Positions 24,706 through 36,482 of a stretch of 64,000 nucleotides of DNA are shown in pieces. The first letter of the stretch is position 1; each line of letters opens with the position of its first letter. The translations under genes and the position numbers were made by a program. The notes beneath the pieces are model-generated. The model was not told where the DNA came from and did no database searches. It was given only the letters and a program-made list of their open reading frames with translations. Location of the stretch: contig BCJC01000004.1 of assembly GCA_001600175.1 (NCBI GenBank), forward strand, positions 1,798,001 to 1,862,000. The letters run 5' to 3'. This stretch comes from Erythrobasidium yunnanense. Its lineage: Eukaryota; Basidiomycota; Cystobasidiomycetes; Erythrobasidiales; Erythrobasidiaceae.

Positions 24706-25251
24706 ATGTGAAGGTGTAGATGGTAACAAGGCGCAGGTCGCATCAAACAGAACGAGGTCCATGCATTATGCATTCCTTCCATTCTCTTGCCAAATTGCCC
24801 TTCTCGCGATATCGACTGCTATGCGCTCTTAACTGACGCTAATGTACCCTGACACCCTGACAACCTTCGGAAATCGCCTGAATAGCGATTCTCTGACCTC
24901 GATGCCATATGTTTACCCAAATGACCAAATCACATGCCCATATGCCCAGGCACATCAAGACGCTCTTCAACTGCTTGACGCTGGTCTGCTGTTACTGATT
25001 GCGCGTACACCACGCCTTTGAGCCTTGCCTGCGTGTCCTCCGTCCAAGGTCGTTTCGACGTTTTCGCACTGCAAATTTTTTCGTCCGCGAGTTCGCCCGC
25101 TTGAAGGAAGGCTCAAAAATGGCGCCGATGCCTAGCGAAGCTTGCGCAAACGTTTGAGGGAGGGGCGGACCTTCTCTGCTTTTTTCCAAGGCTCGTACAA
25201 TCAGGACCAGCCCAATTCCAATACCACAAAATCAATAGAATAATCACAAAG
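24706..25251. promoter_or_regulatory. MET6 upstream region
   Basis: No gene is supported in these 546 bp. It should contain the MET6 promoter and the 3' end of the GPI protein gene. I found no clear CACGTG (Cbf1-type) site. A short direct repeat (CCCTGACAC, CCCTGACAA) lies at about 24848-24866. Confidence 0.35.
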
Positions 25252-27836
25252 ATGGTTAAAAGCGCAACTCTTGGGCACCCTAGAATTGCGAGTTGATTTC
25301 ACGGCAGCCGGAGCAACCTATCTGGCGGTCCCAGGCTCATACTTTTTTGTCATTGTCGTCTACAGGGCCCCAAGCGAGAGATCAAGAAGGCTGTCGAATC
25401 CTACTGGGCTGACAAGAGCTCCGCTGAAGACCTCCAAAAGGTAGCTAAGGAGATCCGTGCTGCCAACTGGAAGACCATCAAGGATGCAGGGATCGACATC
25501 ATTCCCAGGTGAGCGTTGTTCGCATTGCTTTGCAAGACATCGAGCTGATTGTGCGATTCCAGCAATGACTTCTCCTTCTACGACCATGTCCTCGACATGT
25601 CCGTTGTGCTCGGCAACATTCCCTCCAAGTATGCAAAGGCTGCCTCTGAGCACCAGCTATCCACCCTCGATGTCATGTTCGCTATGGGACGTGGCAGACA
25701 ACGCGATGGCGTCGATGTCGAGGCTTCCGAGAGTGAGTGCGACTCGATGCGCACGTTCAGGTCATACGCTGACAGGCACGCCTATCACAGTGCGAAAGTG
25801 GTTCGACAGCAACTACCACTACATTGTGCCAGAGCTTTCTGCCAACACCAAGTTCTCCCTAGCTTCCGATGCTAAGCCCGTCATCGAGTTCAACGAGGCC
25901 AAGGAAGCTGGTTTCGAGACCAGACCTGTCCTCCTCGGACCCATTTCCTACCTTCTCCTCGGAAAGAACACCCGTGACTCTGCTGCAGACTTCCAGCCTC
26001 TATCCCTCCTCGACTCCCTTGTGACCGTCTACGACGAGCTGCTCAAGAAGCTCAAGGAAGCTGGAGCCACCTCGGTCCAGATAGACGAGCCAGTGCTCGT
26101 TCTGGACCAGGACAAGTCTCTTGCAAGCTCTTTCAAGTCTGCTTACGAGAAACTTGGCCAGTCTGGTCTTGCCATCACCCTAGCCACCTACTTCGGCCGT
26201 GTCACCGAGAATCTCGACTTTGTCAAGGACCTCCCAATCGATGCTCTCCACATCGATCTCGACAGAGCTCGTGGTGCTCCTGAGCAGGTCGACGCTGTCG
26301 TCTCTGCCATTAAGGACAGCAAGCTTAAGCTTTCTCTCGGTCTCGTTTCTGGACGAAACGTCTGGAAGTGTGACCTCGAGGCCGCTATTGCAGTCGCCAA
26401 GAAGGTTGTCGACGCTCTCGGTTCTGACCGTGTAGTCGTCGCTTCCTCTTCCTCCCTCCTCCACACCCCAGTCACTCTCGCCAACGAGACCAAGCTTTCT
26501 GCTGAGCAGAAGGACTGGTTCTCATTCGCTACCGAGAAGGTTGCCGAGATTGCTGCCATCTCCAAGGCTGTCAACGGTCAGGAGGACAGCGTCAAGGAGG
26601 CTCTCGAGGCCAACAAGAAGTCCATTGCTGCTCGTCGAGAATTCGAGAAGAAGTCCGATGCTTCCGTCAGAGAGCGACTCGCTGCTGTTACTCCCGAGCA
26701 GTATAACCGAAAGGATCCTTTCACCACCCGTATCGAGGCTCAGAAGGAGAAGACTCCTCTTCCCAAGTTCCCAACTACCACCATCGGATCTTTCCCTCAG
26801 ACTAAGGAGATCAGACAGGCTCGTGCCAAGTTCACAAAGGGAGACATCAGCTCTGAGGAGTATGACAAGTTCATTGCTTCTGAGATTGAGCACGTCATCA
26901 AGTTCCAGGAGAAGGTCGGCCTCGATGTTCTTGTGCACGGAGAGCCCGAGAGAAACGATATGGTTCAGTACTTCGGAGAGAAGCTAGAAGGATTCGTGTT
27001 CACCGAGAACGGATGGGTACAGTCCTACGGATCCAGATACGTCCGCCCACCGATCATCGTTTCGGACGTTTCCCGACCTACTCCTATGACTGTACACTGG
27101 TCTTCCTACGCTCAGTCCCTCACTAAGAAGCCTGTCAAGGGTATGCTTACTGGACCTGTTACTATCCTCAACTGGTCTTTCCCTCGTATCGATGTTTCCC
27201 GAGAGACCCAGTCCAAGCAGCTTGCCCTTGCTCTCAGAGACGAGGTTCTCGACTTGGAGAAGGCAAACATCTTCGCTATTCAAGTCGATGAGCCTGCTAT
27301 CCGTGAGGGTCTGCCCCTTCGAAAGGCCGACTGGGAAGGCTACCTCAGATGGGCTGTCGACTCCTTCAAGCTTGCTACGTCTGGAGTAGAGAACACCACA
27401 CAAGTGCACTCCCACTTCTGCTACAGGTGAGCTCTTCAAAGGACTCACAAGCGCGTTTGCAAACTTCCTTACTGACGATGACCTGTGTACTCCCTGCAGC
27501 TCTTTCTCCGATGTATGGTCTGCTATTGAAGGTCTAGACTGTGATGTCTTGTCCATCGAGGCTTCCAAGTCCGACCTCACCCTCCTCCGCGTCTTCAAGG
27601 AGCGTAACTACACCAAGTGGATCGGACCAGGAACCTGGGACATCCACTCTCCTCGTGTTCCATCTGCTGAGGAGATGCAAGACAAGATCAAGCAGTTCAT
27701 CGATGCTGGCCTCAAGAGCGACCACGTCGTCATCAACCCCGACTGTGGTCAGAAGACTCGAGGCTGGACCGAGACCGAGTCTCAGCTCGCCAACATGGTT
27801 GCTGCGGCTCGATGGGCCCGAAAGGAGTACGCTTAA
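25252..27836 (+). CDS. MET6: Cobalamin-independent methionine synthase
   Basis: Transfers a methyl group from 5-methyltetrahydropteroyltriglutamate to homocysteine, the last step of methionine synthesis in the cytosol. Five exons: 25252-25287, 25366-25508, 25563-25732, 25791-27426 and 27500-27836, giving 773 residues, usual for the family. The start reads [12 protein letters not shown] and continues [18 protein letters not shown] after the first intron. The C-terminal barrel has [33 protein letters not shown], and the zinc ligands in VHSHFCYS and [11 protein letters not shown]. The first intron starts GCGAGT: using GC at 25288 restores the conserved RIGPKRE segment, while the nearby GT breaks the frame. 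Codon use looks biased toward C-ending codons compared with neighbours, as in highly expressed genes. Confidence 0.96.
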
Positions 27837-28326
27837 GGAATTTCGAGAAAAGCTTCCACCAAAAGAGGGCAGGCTTCAACCCTGCGCTATCGCTCTCCAT
27901 CTATCAGTCTATCGTTCTTCACCATATCATCAACTGGTTTAATACCCTTCTTTTCAGTCAGTAACACTCGCATATCAACTGTGCAACTCTTTCTTCAGTA
28001 GTCGGGATGTGTTTCTGGGTAGACTTTCACGAAAACTAAAACAATGTCGCAATTAGAAAAAGTATGTTTCCTCGCTAGCTAGCTTTTAGATCAAGCACAA
28101 GCAATGCATAGCGTTCCGAGCTTCATCAGCTCAACCAAATCCCGGCTCTGCATTGCGATGAATTGGCTTTCCTTGCCTATCCTGCTCTGCTACATTTCAG
28201 CATACTGTTATGGCGCTACATACCTCACCAATCTGCCTGGACGTGCGATCTCATCTTGCCCGTGGTCTTTCTTTTCTTTCTTCGCCCAACTCTCCAAGCA
28301 GCTTTGAGGGCTAAAAAAACAGTTCA
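27837..28326. other. MET6 3' region and HOP1 upstream region
   Basis: A stretch of 490 bp. A short plus-strand frame at 28104-28307 is hydrophobic but has no homologue I recognise. An alternative HOP1 first exon could begin at 28044 (MSQLEK followed by GTATGT), but it needs a long intron and I prefer the start at 28327. Confidence 0.35.
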
Positions 28327-31300
28327 ATGAGCCTACAGGTTAGTAATAACCATGTAGACTGATCCTTACAGCTGCTTACGCCGCGACTATTTTTTGCAGG
28401 CTGTCCGACCTTCAAAGGTCAAGCAGAAGGCAGCAACAGCGCAGAACCAGCGTCAAATTACGCAAACTGAAAGTCTGAGCGTCGTATCGCTGCTTCTAAA
28501 TACTGGCCTGGGATGTGTGACCTTCCTGAGGTGCTGACGCCGTACCTAATCTGCGCGTTTCATGCGCCAGCTGATCCAATTTGTTGATGGCAGAGGCATC
28601 TTCCCAGAGCGCTGTTACCGCGATGACAAGCGAGTGTTTATGCCTATTCAGCTTCGCTTCACTTATGCTGCTGACCCTGCAGAATCGACTCGTCCAAGAT
28701 TCCTGGCATGACGCCCGAGCCCGGCAAGTCTGGCGTTAGGATCAAGAGCCTACAAAGAGGCGTCATGGCAGAAGCCGACAGAGTGTTAGACTATCTAGTG
28801 CGCATCATCGTTACTCCAGCGTGACATGAATATACTGACGAGCTTGACAGGATCACGGTGTTCTGGATGCTTTGCAGCGAGGTTACCTAAAGACATTGGT
28901 AGGAAGCTATATTCTTACCTAAATTGCTGTCTCTCACCTTTTTCCCAGCTCTTCGGAATCTATCTCGACCCAGACAATCCTACTAATCTGGTCGAACTGT
29001 ACTCGTGAGTCGCTTTGTTACATCGCTTCATAGAGCAGCTTATGTTTAAGACTCATTCAGCTTTAACTTCATGTACCGAGACCTGCCGGCGGGTGACGGA
29101 AGTACTGTTCGCGTGCCCGAGATCGAAGTACGCGACCAGTTGCGAGGCATGTCCATCGGGAGCGTAGGAGCTTTGCCAGGAGAAGGAACAAGCGACCAGC
29201 AACCTACCGAAGAGGATCGAAGGAAGTGGACTCTATCAGAAGTCCGAAAGCAGGTCCAAGCTCTGGTGAAAAGGTCGGTCGTCTGCTTTGACAAAGCCGG
29301 ATGCGCGGTGATTTATCTCTACTGCAGTCTGATTATGATGACGCAAACCCTTTCCGAGCTACCGTCAAAACGATACATTACTTTCAAGCTTTACTATACA
29401 CCCGAGACTCCAGAAGATTACGAACCGGTAGGTCAAGATCAGCTGTGCATGACAAGGCTAACATCAGAGACAGCCGCACTTCTTTGCAGTAGACAATACT
29501 GAAACCAGGTTCACGATGGGAACAAAGATAGTTGATGAGCAACCAGAGACCGAAGTCATTGGAAAATTAGACACCGGTCATCATTGGTGAGCTACTCCAT
29601 ACTGTCATGATGCTCCGTCTGAGTATCGTCTGCAGCATGACCATCCGCCTGGTGACTGTAGCCGACCATCTGCCAGACCAGGATGTTCTTCGCTCTTCAC
29701 AGCAAGTGCCGCTACCTGCTTCCACCGAATCAGCTACACGACCCATCATTTGGGATTCCGAAGACATGGTGATCGATGAAACATGCGAGACGAGCTTTCA
29801 GAGCTATAAGAAAGGCACCCCTGAACCGGAAGCTTCAAGCAACGTCGAGACAGCATCTCAGCGAAGACCGATAGGCAAACTCGATACCAGCGGTCAGATC
29901 GTCGACCTTGATATGGAAGCAGAGCAGAGACGCGGCAGTAAAGGAAAAGGCAGGATGAGCGATGAAGGATACGCTCCTTCCCGTCGAGCGACTATACAGT
30001 ACGGTCTGCCTCCTGACAACTTCGATGCGGACGAGACGCAAGTCTTGAGCGTCGCCGAGCAACTGCAGCTAGCCGGAGTAAGTACCTCCATGGCAGCTTT
30101 ACTCGATCTTTACTGAAGCTGGCTCTTTTAGGCGCCTGAACCCGAGTATACACAGCAGACTATGCCTGAAGCTTTCGGAAATGGATACGAAGACAGCATG
30201 GGTGGCCCTGTCTACAACGAACAAACTACTTCTTCCGAGTTTCAGTACCCCGACGCCGACCTGTCTACGGACGCTACATCCGGCGACTCCACCCTATTAC
30301 AAGAGACCGCTATGACTAGCGCAACTGGTACTCTTCCTCCTGGGCTACGTCGACAACCTTCTTCTATCCACTTCGATGACATCGTCCAAACAGAAGCAGG
30401 CCCAAGCACATTCAGCGAGAAACCAAGTGCTCTGCCGAAACTCGGCCTGGACCATCAAGAAGAAGATTCGCCGATTATCTTTACGCAGTCCTTCGCTCAG
30501 AAGGGAGATCAGACTCCGCCTCGATCTGGCCCTTCTTATCAAGATACAGTGCTTGAAACGCCTGAAGCAGTCAGAGGCGGAAGCGCACTATCTTCGCCGC
30601 TTTCAGACCCAGATACGCAACGACAGAAGACGGTCAAACACGAGTCACAAGCTAAGAAGCCAGAAAGTAAGGACGGAGAAACTCGAGAGCCCTGCGACTG
30701 TGGGGATGTAGGCAATGGTGCGTACAGGAAAGCCGGCTTCCTGACTCTGTTACTGACTGTGCGCGGCCTCAGAGGATGAAATGGTGCAGTGCGATATGTG
30801 CGAGAGATGGCTTCACACGGTGTGCCATGGGTAGGCTTTCATCTACTTCGACGAGAAACTCACTTTGACTTCATATTTTTATTTGCAGGTACGAGAAAGG
30901 AGGCGATATACCCGAGAACCTGGAGGTCTTTTGGTGCGGCAGATCGATCATTCCACAGATGTACGCTGATCTCGACCGCAGCTACTCTTGCTCCGTCCGT
31001 CAAGGCAAAAGCCGGCATGCTGTATCGTATCAGGAAGATGTAGGCGTAAGCCCTTGGCGAAACGTGGTCCAGACTGACTCTCGATTCACTCTCAAGGAAG
31101 AGCTCAATGCTGCTGTTGAATCCCTGAGAACTCTGGCGATGTTCAGAAGAGCCGTCTGGCTCGTATACGACGAAGAGAAGTATACATACAACAACCTTCC
31201 GGCCCTCGAAGCCTTCCACAAGGACAAAGCGGAGTTCGGAAAGCGTCTAGGCACGTTATGCAATTTCTACCTAGTCACGCGGAGCTGCTGTCTGAGTGGT

Positions 31301-32514
31301 TTCATAGGTATCACGAACTTCCAGACTTATGCTGCAGTATGGAAGCAGCTCGTCGACGAGCAATACATCATTTTCGTCGAGCCTGAACCCAAAGGCAGCG
31401 CAAAGAAGAAAGGTAAACAAGGCAAGAAGCCATTACAGATGCAGGGTAACGGAAAGGGCGTGCCGATTGCAAACAGGTATGCAGCCGACTGCTCGTGCCA
31501 AGTGGCTTGCTGAATTACCTTGATCTGCCTTCCGTAGAACTCCGAAACAGAAAACGCTAAAGGATCAGACATACTTTTCACCGAAAGAGGGTGCAGAGAG
31601 AGAGATTCTTCTACGCCATGGCCTTCTCGACGCAGAAGGTGAAATTGACGTGAGTCTAGAGAACCGCGTCCTGTGGTCTGCGTCTTACGCTAAGACTCGT
31701 TTCCTGCAGCCATCAAGCCAAAACAAGAGTATGAAGCCTCAACTATGTGCACAACCGTCCGCAACCGCGATACCTGTTCCTCGTCGCCGCAGTTTGATAG
31801 ATGTGACGAACACTCCGCAAAGAAAGATGTCTGCCTCAACATTCAAGAACCTACCTTCGCCCGTAAACGAGAATTTAAATACCTTACCATCAGAGAGCAA
31901 AGCCGCTGCAGCTTCGCCTCACAACGCTTCGGCATCAATTACTAAATCTTCCAAACACATAACAAGTACAAATATAAATACATCTGTACAAACCACAAAT
32001 GAACAAATCTCTGTAACATCGAAGAATATTGCAACCAATCAAGAGCCTTCAGCTGGAGGTTCATTGGCTCTTCAGCCGCAGAATGCACAAGCTCCTATAA
32101 GCATCTCGTCATCCACCTCTAGCTCCCATAATAATCAAATAGAAGACAATATATCGAAGTCAATGCCAACCTTACCAACAAGTGCGCAGGGGTCTGCGAA
32201 CGCTGGTCCGAGCGCTAGTACACCCGGAAAGAACGTCACATCCAGTCAAGCAGACATGACGGGCGTTCTTACCGTCAGTCCATTCACACCCACATTCTTG
32301 CAGACGCAGCTGACATACAATATTTGAACAGACTTCCACAACGCCCAGATCGTCAAGAAAGCGCCCAGCTTCTGAAGCAGCCCTACCATCGCCTTCCAAA
32401 CAGTCGAATGTCAAAAGACCAGGTTACAAGAAGGCATCAATGGCGCATACTATGGCCGCTGTTGACGAGCCTGAAATGGAAGAAGTCGTCGAGCATTCCA
32501 TGCAAGTCGATTAA
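28327..32514 (+). CDS. HOP1: Meiotic chromosome axis protein with HORMA domain and PHD finger
   Basis: Hop1 loads on meiotic chromosome axes and promotes double-strand breaks and inter-homologue repair. The gene has many short introns. A 12-nt first exon (MSLQ) joins AVRPSKVKQK, then the HORMA domain: SLLLNTGLGCVTFLRGIFPE, RGVMAEADRVLDYL, LQRGYLKTLLFGIYLD, SFNFMYRD, and YITFKLYYTPETPEDYEP. A long acidic linker follows. The PHD finger reads CDCGD, MVQCDMCERWLHTVCHGYE and IPENLEVF; using an intron at 30934-30981, it ends CYSC. A winged-helix-like region follows (LAMFRRAVWLVY, GITNFQTYAAVWKQLVDEQY). The basic Ser-rich tail has SRKRPASE and ends SMQVD. Two introns appear to be GC-AG: 28630-28682 (frame requires it) and 31251-31307 (suggested by conservation). 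Confidence 0.88.
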
Positions 32515-32801
32515 GCCGAAATGTAATTACGCATATACCACCATTAGCAAAGGACAGCAGAAGTATTCAATATCCGCCCTTTCGGCATTCGCACGTGCTG
32601 CAGCTTTCATGACCTTTTAGTTACAAGCAGTCCAGGAGTGCTCATGTAGCTCATCAGCAGTAGGATATGTATCATCACCACATGCAATGCTAGTAAATGT
32701 ACTATGAACCCAATGCGAAGCGAGTTTGCCGTTCGTCACGTTTCTGCAATCGCTCAACTCCGATAAAACCGTCTGAAAGATACGACTGGCCAGCAGTCTC
32801 G

Positions 32802-34870
32802 ATGCGCCATGGGCTGCTATATGCGCTCGCTCTGGCTGTTGCGCTACCTGCGAACGCTCGAAAACAGCGGGAGCTGCTAGGAAGATTGTAGGCCGGCCTT
32901 GTTTCGCATAAAGACTGCAAGATCCCGAGGCCTGATTGTGGTCTTCCTATGTTATAAGCCTTCACATCACCGACATTCATCCTGATCCGTTCTACAAAGC
33001 CAACTCGTCAGTCTCTGCTTCGTGCCATCATCAAAAGCCATACGACGATTCCCAAAGAGCGGGAGCGCTGGGCACTGCTGTTAGGTAGTTGGTATCACTA
33101 TCGAGTCATTACGCTGGCCTAAACATACGGCTTACAGCGATTGCGATACTCCCTTGGCCCTCGTCGATCATGCATTCGACTGGCTTGAACGAGACTGGGC
33201 AAAGGAAGTAGACTTTGTCATATGGACAGGAGATAATGCAAGGTATGTGTATCGTCATGAAATGCCAACCTAGACTGGCCTGACTTATTTCCTTGGCTTG
33301 AACAGACACGATATAGACTCTTCTTTGCCCCGATCCTTGTCAGGGATCTATCAGCTAAATAGAGATCTTGCGAAGCGCTTTCGAAAGATGTTTGAAGATC
33401 GCGGTATACCAGTTGTGCCAAGTCTGGGCAATAACGATATTTACCGTAAGTCATCTATAAAGTGTACTTGGAAAGCATCGTGCTGACTCTGGATAACAGC
33501 ACATAACATCATAGTCAGTCTCCCAATCGGAGTACTCATGGATCTCAGGCTGATGCTGTGCGTAGGATGTTGGGCCGAACAAGATCACGACAGAATACGC
33601 CAAGTAAGCGCTTGTCGAGTGCTGCTTTCGTACCCTACTCAGAATTTCTTCCATAGAATCTGGTCAGACTTTATACCCGGCGAAGAATACCATACCGTCA
33701 CTCGCGGCATCTACTTCTCCAGAGAGGTCATCCCTGAAGAGCTGGCCGTCATATCGCTCAACACTATGTACTTCTTTGACAACAACAAAGTTGTAGATGG
33801 CTGCCCTGCGACACGGCCTGGCGAAGCAGCGGATCCGGGTACATTACAGCTGGATTGGCTGATCGTCCAGCTCGATCGCTTCAGGCAGCGAGGCGTGCAA
33901 GTCTGGCTTAGCGGTCATGTACCTCCTACACAAGCAAATTGGTACCCTGACTGTAGGTCTAGTCTTGTTCACTGCATTGCGAACCTGCTAAAACGCTGGT
34001 GACAGGCCTGTCACGCTTCTCGGAGATGGTCCTCAGCTATCAAGATAGCATCGTCGGTCAGATGTATGGTCATGTCAACGTGAGTCGCGCACTATTTTGG
34101 CCCATGTTCACTCTGACCTCTCACTGCAGGTCGATACCTTTAATTACCTCGATTACAGAACGTTGACTAAAAAGTCGAAGTCGAAAGCTCGGCGGAAAGG
34201 CATATCTGCGAATAAATTTGTCCATGACGACATCCATGCCAAGTATGAGGCTCTCCCTCCGTATCGCAAGATGAAGCTCGAAGATTACGCGATTGTCCAT
34301 ACCGGACCCAGCTTGATCCCCACATATCTGCCTACTATCAGGATATGGAACTACAACGTCACGGATTCGTCTACGCGATTCTTCTCTCAGGGTACACCTG
34401 CTCCGGTAATTGCACCCAGTATATTAGAGCGCGCGACAAGCGCATTGGAGGAGCTGTGGTTCAAGATGCAAGACCAGTACGAGGCGCTCAGGCGGAGAAA
34501 GAAGAGAAAGAGCAAGAAGAGGAAGAAGAAGCCTGTCCCGCGCCTGCCTCGCTACTTCTCACCTGATAGCCCATCGCGGACGAATCGATACCTTTCTCCG
34601 CTCGGATACACGCAATACTACCTGCCAATACATGAGCATGCCAATCCCAATTGGACGATAGAGTATACCACCTATCCTAATAGCCACCTCCGGCATTTCC
34701 TGCCGAAGCATCTACACAATAATGCTTCGATGCCATCGACCTATAACCTGAAGGATCTTACGATACCTTCTTGGCTGGGTCTGGCAAAGAAGATGACCGT
34801 AGACAAGAAGCTGTGGAAGGGTTATGTGAGGCGGATGTATTGCTCTTCTGGGGCTGAAGATGCTAGGTGA
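32802..34870 (+). CDS. PPN1: Endopolyphosphatase (metallophosphoesterase family)
   Basis: Cleaves inorganic polyphosphate chains internally; the yeast enzyme is vacuolar. The N-terminus MRHGLLYALALAVALPANA is a signal or signal-anchor. The phosphoesterase motifs appear in order after splicing: FLHITDIHPDPFY, VIWTGDNARHDID, PSLGNNDIYPHN, VWLSGHVPPT and YGHVNVDTF. The NND-PHN motif crosses an intron into a 14-nt exon (33500-33513), followed by a 38-nt exon (33566-33603) reading DVGPNKITTEYA, then KIWSDFIP. The C-terminal part has a strongly basic run (RRRKKRKSKKRKKK), which fungal Ppn1 proteins often have, and ends SGAEDAR. A full set of metal ligands is present. It converges with the gene ending at 34945. 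Confidence 0.88.
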
Positions 34871-34944
34871 TTCATGTAACAATACATAAAGACTAGACGT
34901 TCGCAGTAATATGGTATCGGCGTAACCAGCGCAATGGTGCTCGC

Positions 34945-36028
34945 TCAATGGCGGGCTTGGCATGCAGAAATGTCGAAGTCAACCCCTCTGCGAGCTTGTA
35001 GGAGACCCTTGTAAGCCCAGGGCTCCTTGCTCTTATCCGGCATGCCAATAGGGACGCCATCGCGCATACTCAGTACGGCAATAAGACCATCATAGACTGA
35101 TTCGCGACTCCGAACGCGCGTTTCGCATTCGGCATTCTTGATTAATTCCAGTGTTTTTGTCTGACTCTTGTTCTTCGACTTTCGCACTAAGGGGCCTACC
35201 TCGAATCCCAGGCCTCCATTGCTGAAGGGTTGTGGACAGGATAAGTAGAAGCGTCGCTGCTTTCCTGGGGCGTCTTTGGCTATGAGGAAGGCACGATCTC
35301 TAAGCGCACACTTACACCATGTAGCGGATGGATTGATGTCCGTCTTCGTCTTCAATCGTGCAGCTGGTGTAATGTCTGGTTCGTAGCCTGCGCGTTGCCA
35401 TGTATACTTTAGAATATCTCGAAGTGCTCCATCGGGAAACTTGATCTGCCAGCTCGGCTTAACGAAGTCTGGCGCAGTATACAGGAGAATCGTACAGCCG
35501 TCAGTGTCGTACTTGAGGCAAGTATGGACCATCGCGGTCTCGAATGCGGCACTGTAGGTAGGCCCAGTAGGTGATTTGTTGATTGTCTTCGTCACGGAGG
35601 TCAGACTGTGCGGCCAACCGAGTTAGGAAGCAATTCAGCTGAGCCAAGAAATCAAAGTCACCTTGAATCTGTCACCGAGGTGCGCCTCTTCCGCGAGTCA
35701 CTGGACGGTAGCTCTCTACAAGTAGTCATCTCGCATCAGCAGAGAGACAGCAAGCCAGCAAATCCCGGTGTCAGACTCACTTGAAGCTTAGCGGGTTGCC
35801 CTCGTTTTCATTGAGACGATACAGAGGCAGCGACTTCCGAAATTTGTGGGGGCCAGGGCCTCGGTCGGTCTTGTTTCTCAGCTTCTTAAGCTCAGCTTGA
35901 ACTCGCCTTGAAAAGACGCTTTCTGGCCAGGTTCTATTGCAGTCGTCTCTGTAAGTCTTGTGATTGGAGGGATCGACTGTGTATGAGCAGATCGACAGAT
36001 CCGGGGCAGGTACCGACGACTTTGACAT
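34945..36028 (-). CDS. Unrecognised protein with a GRF-zinc-finger-like segment
   Basis: I do not recognise a full family. Three exons join in frame: the first (from 36028) ends NEGNPLSFK, a short middle one gives ELPSSDSRKRRTSVTDSS, and the last gives the rest to 34945. Near the middle, WCKCALRDRAFLIAKDAPGK followed by RRFYLSCP resembles the GRF zinc finger (CxC, then a GRxFxxCP-like turn), but the final Cys expected near GGLGFEV is absent. GRF fingers bind single-stranded nucleic acid in topoisomerase 3 and nucleases. The protein is about 315 residues and basic, with no signal peptide. Function stays open. Confidence 0.6.
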
Positions 36029-36482
36029 CTTTCTTTTCGGCTGTATGTATCGTGAAGTGTCTCAGATCAGTCAATAGCCAAGCAAGGCTCCAGGAGACTA
36101 GCTGGGGGGTATTGTTGCAATCAGCCCTTTATGTTCAGTCATCAAAGGGAAGAGGCTGGGAGTAGAAAGGCAGGATCAACGGTCCGGTTTGGCAGCATCA
36201 CACAGGAGGAGATTTTGGTCTCTTAGCTGTAGTAGAGTAGAAGTGGGAGTGTGGTACGCCGGATGGGCGCTTTTACTATGTAGCTCGACCTGCGGACTTG
36301 TAATGAGCAGGAGGGTGGGAATTTATTGCTGGATCTGGTAGCGAAGTGAAGGACATTCAGGATGACTTTCCATAGCTTTTCAAGCTTTCCCCGGCCTCCA
36401 GCTATTTCCGAGTCTACAGTTTGCTCTTCTGCTGTGCTGAGTGGGTTGCGGCATCATTGAAGCGGTCATTGCGATGTTCCAA
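36029..36482. other. Intergenic region
   Basis: A 454-bp gap between two minus-strand genes. No coding or RNA feature is supported. It is likely the promoter of the GRF-like gene. Confidence 0.4.

Noticed and set aside
26188-26987. Antisense and other-frame open frames of 94-148 residues within MET6
   Set aside because: They arise from the strong codon bias of MET6; the conserved protein occupies the other frame and the antisense products have low-complexity Ser/Leu composition.
28044-28307. Alternative HOP1 first exon (MSQLEK) and a small hydrophobic frame at 28104
   Set aside because: Would need an intron of over 300 bp in a gene whose other introns are about 50-60 bp; the start at 28327 joins in frame with a normal intron.
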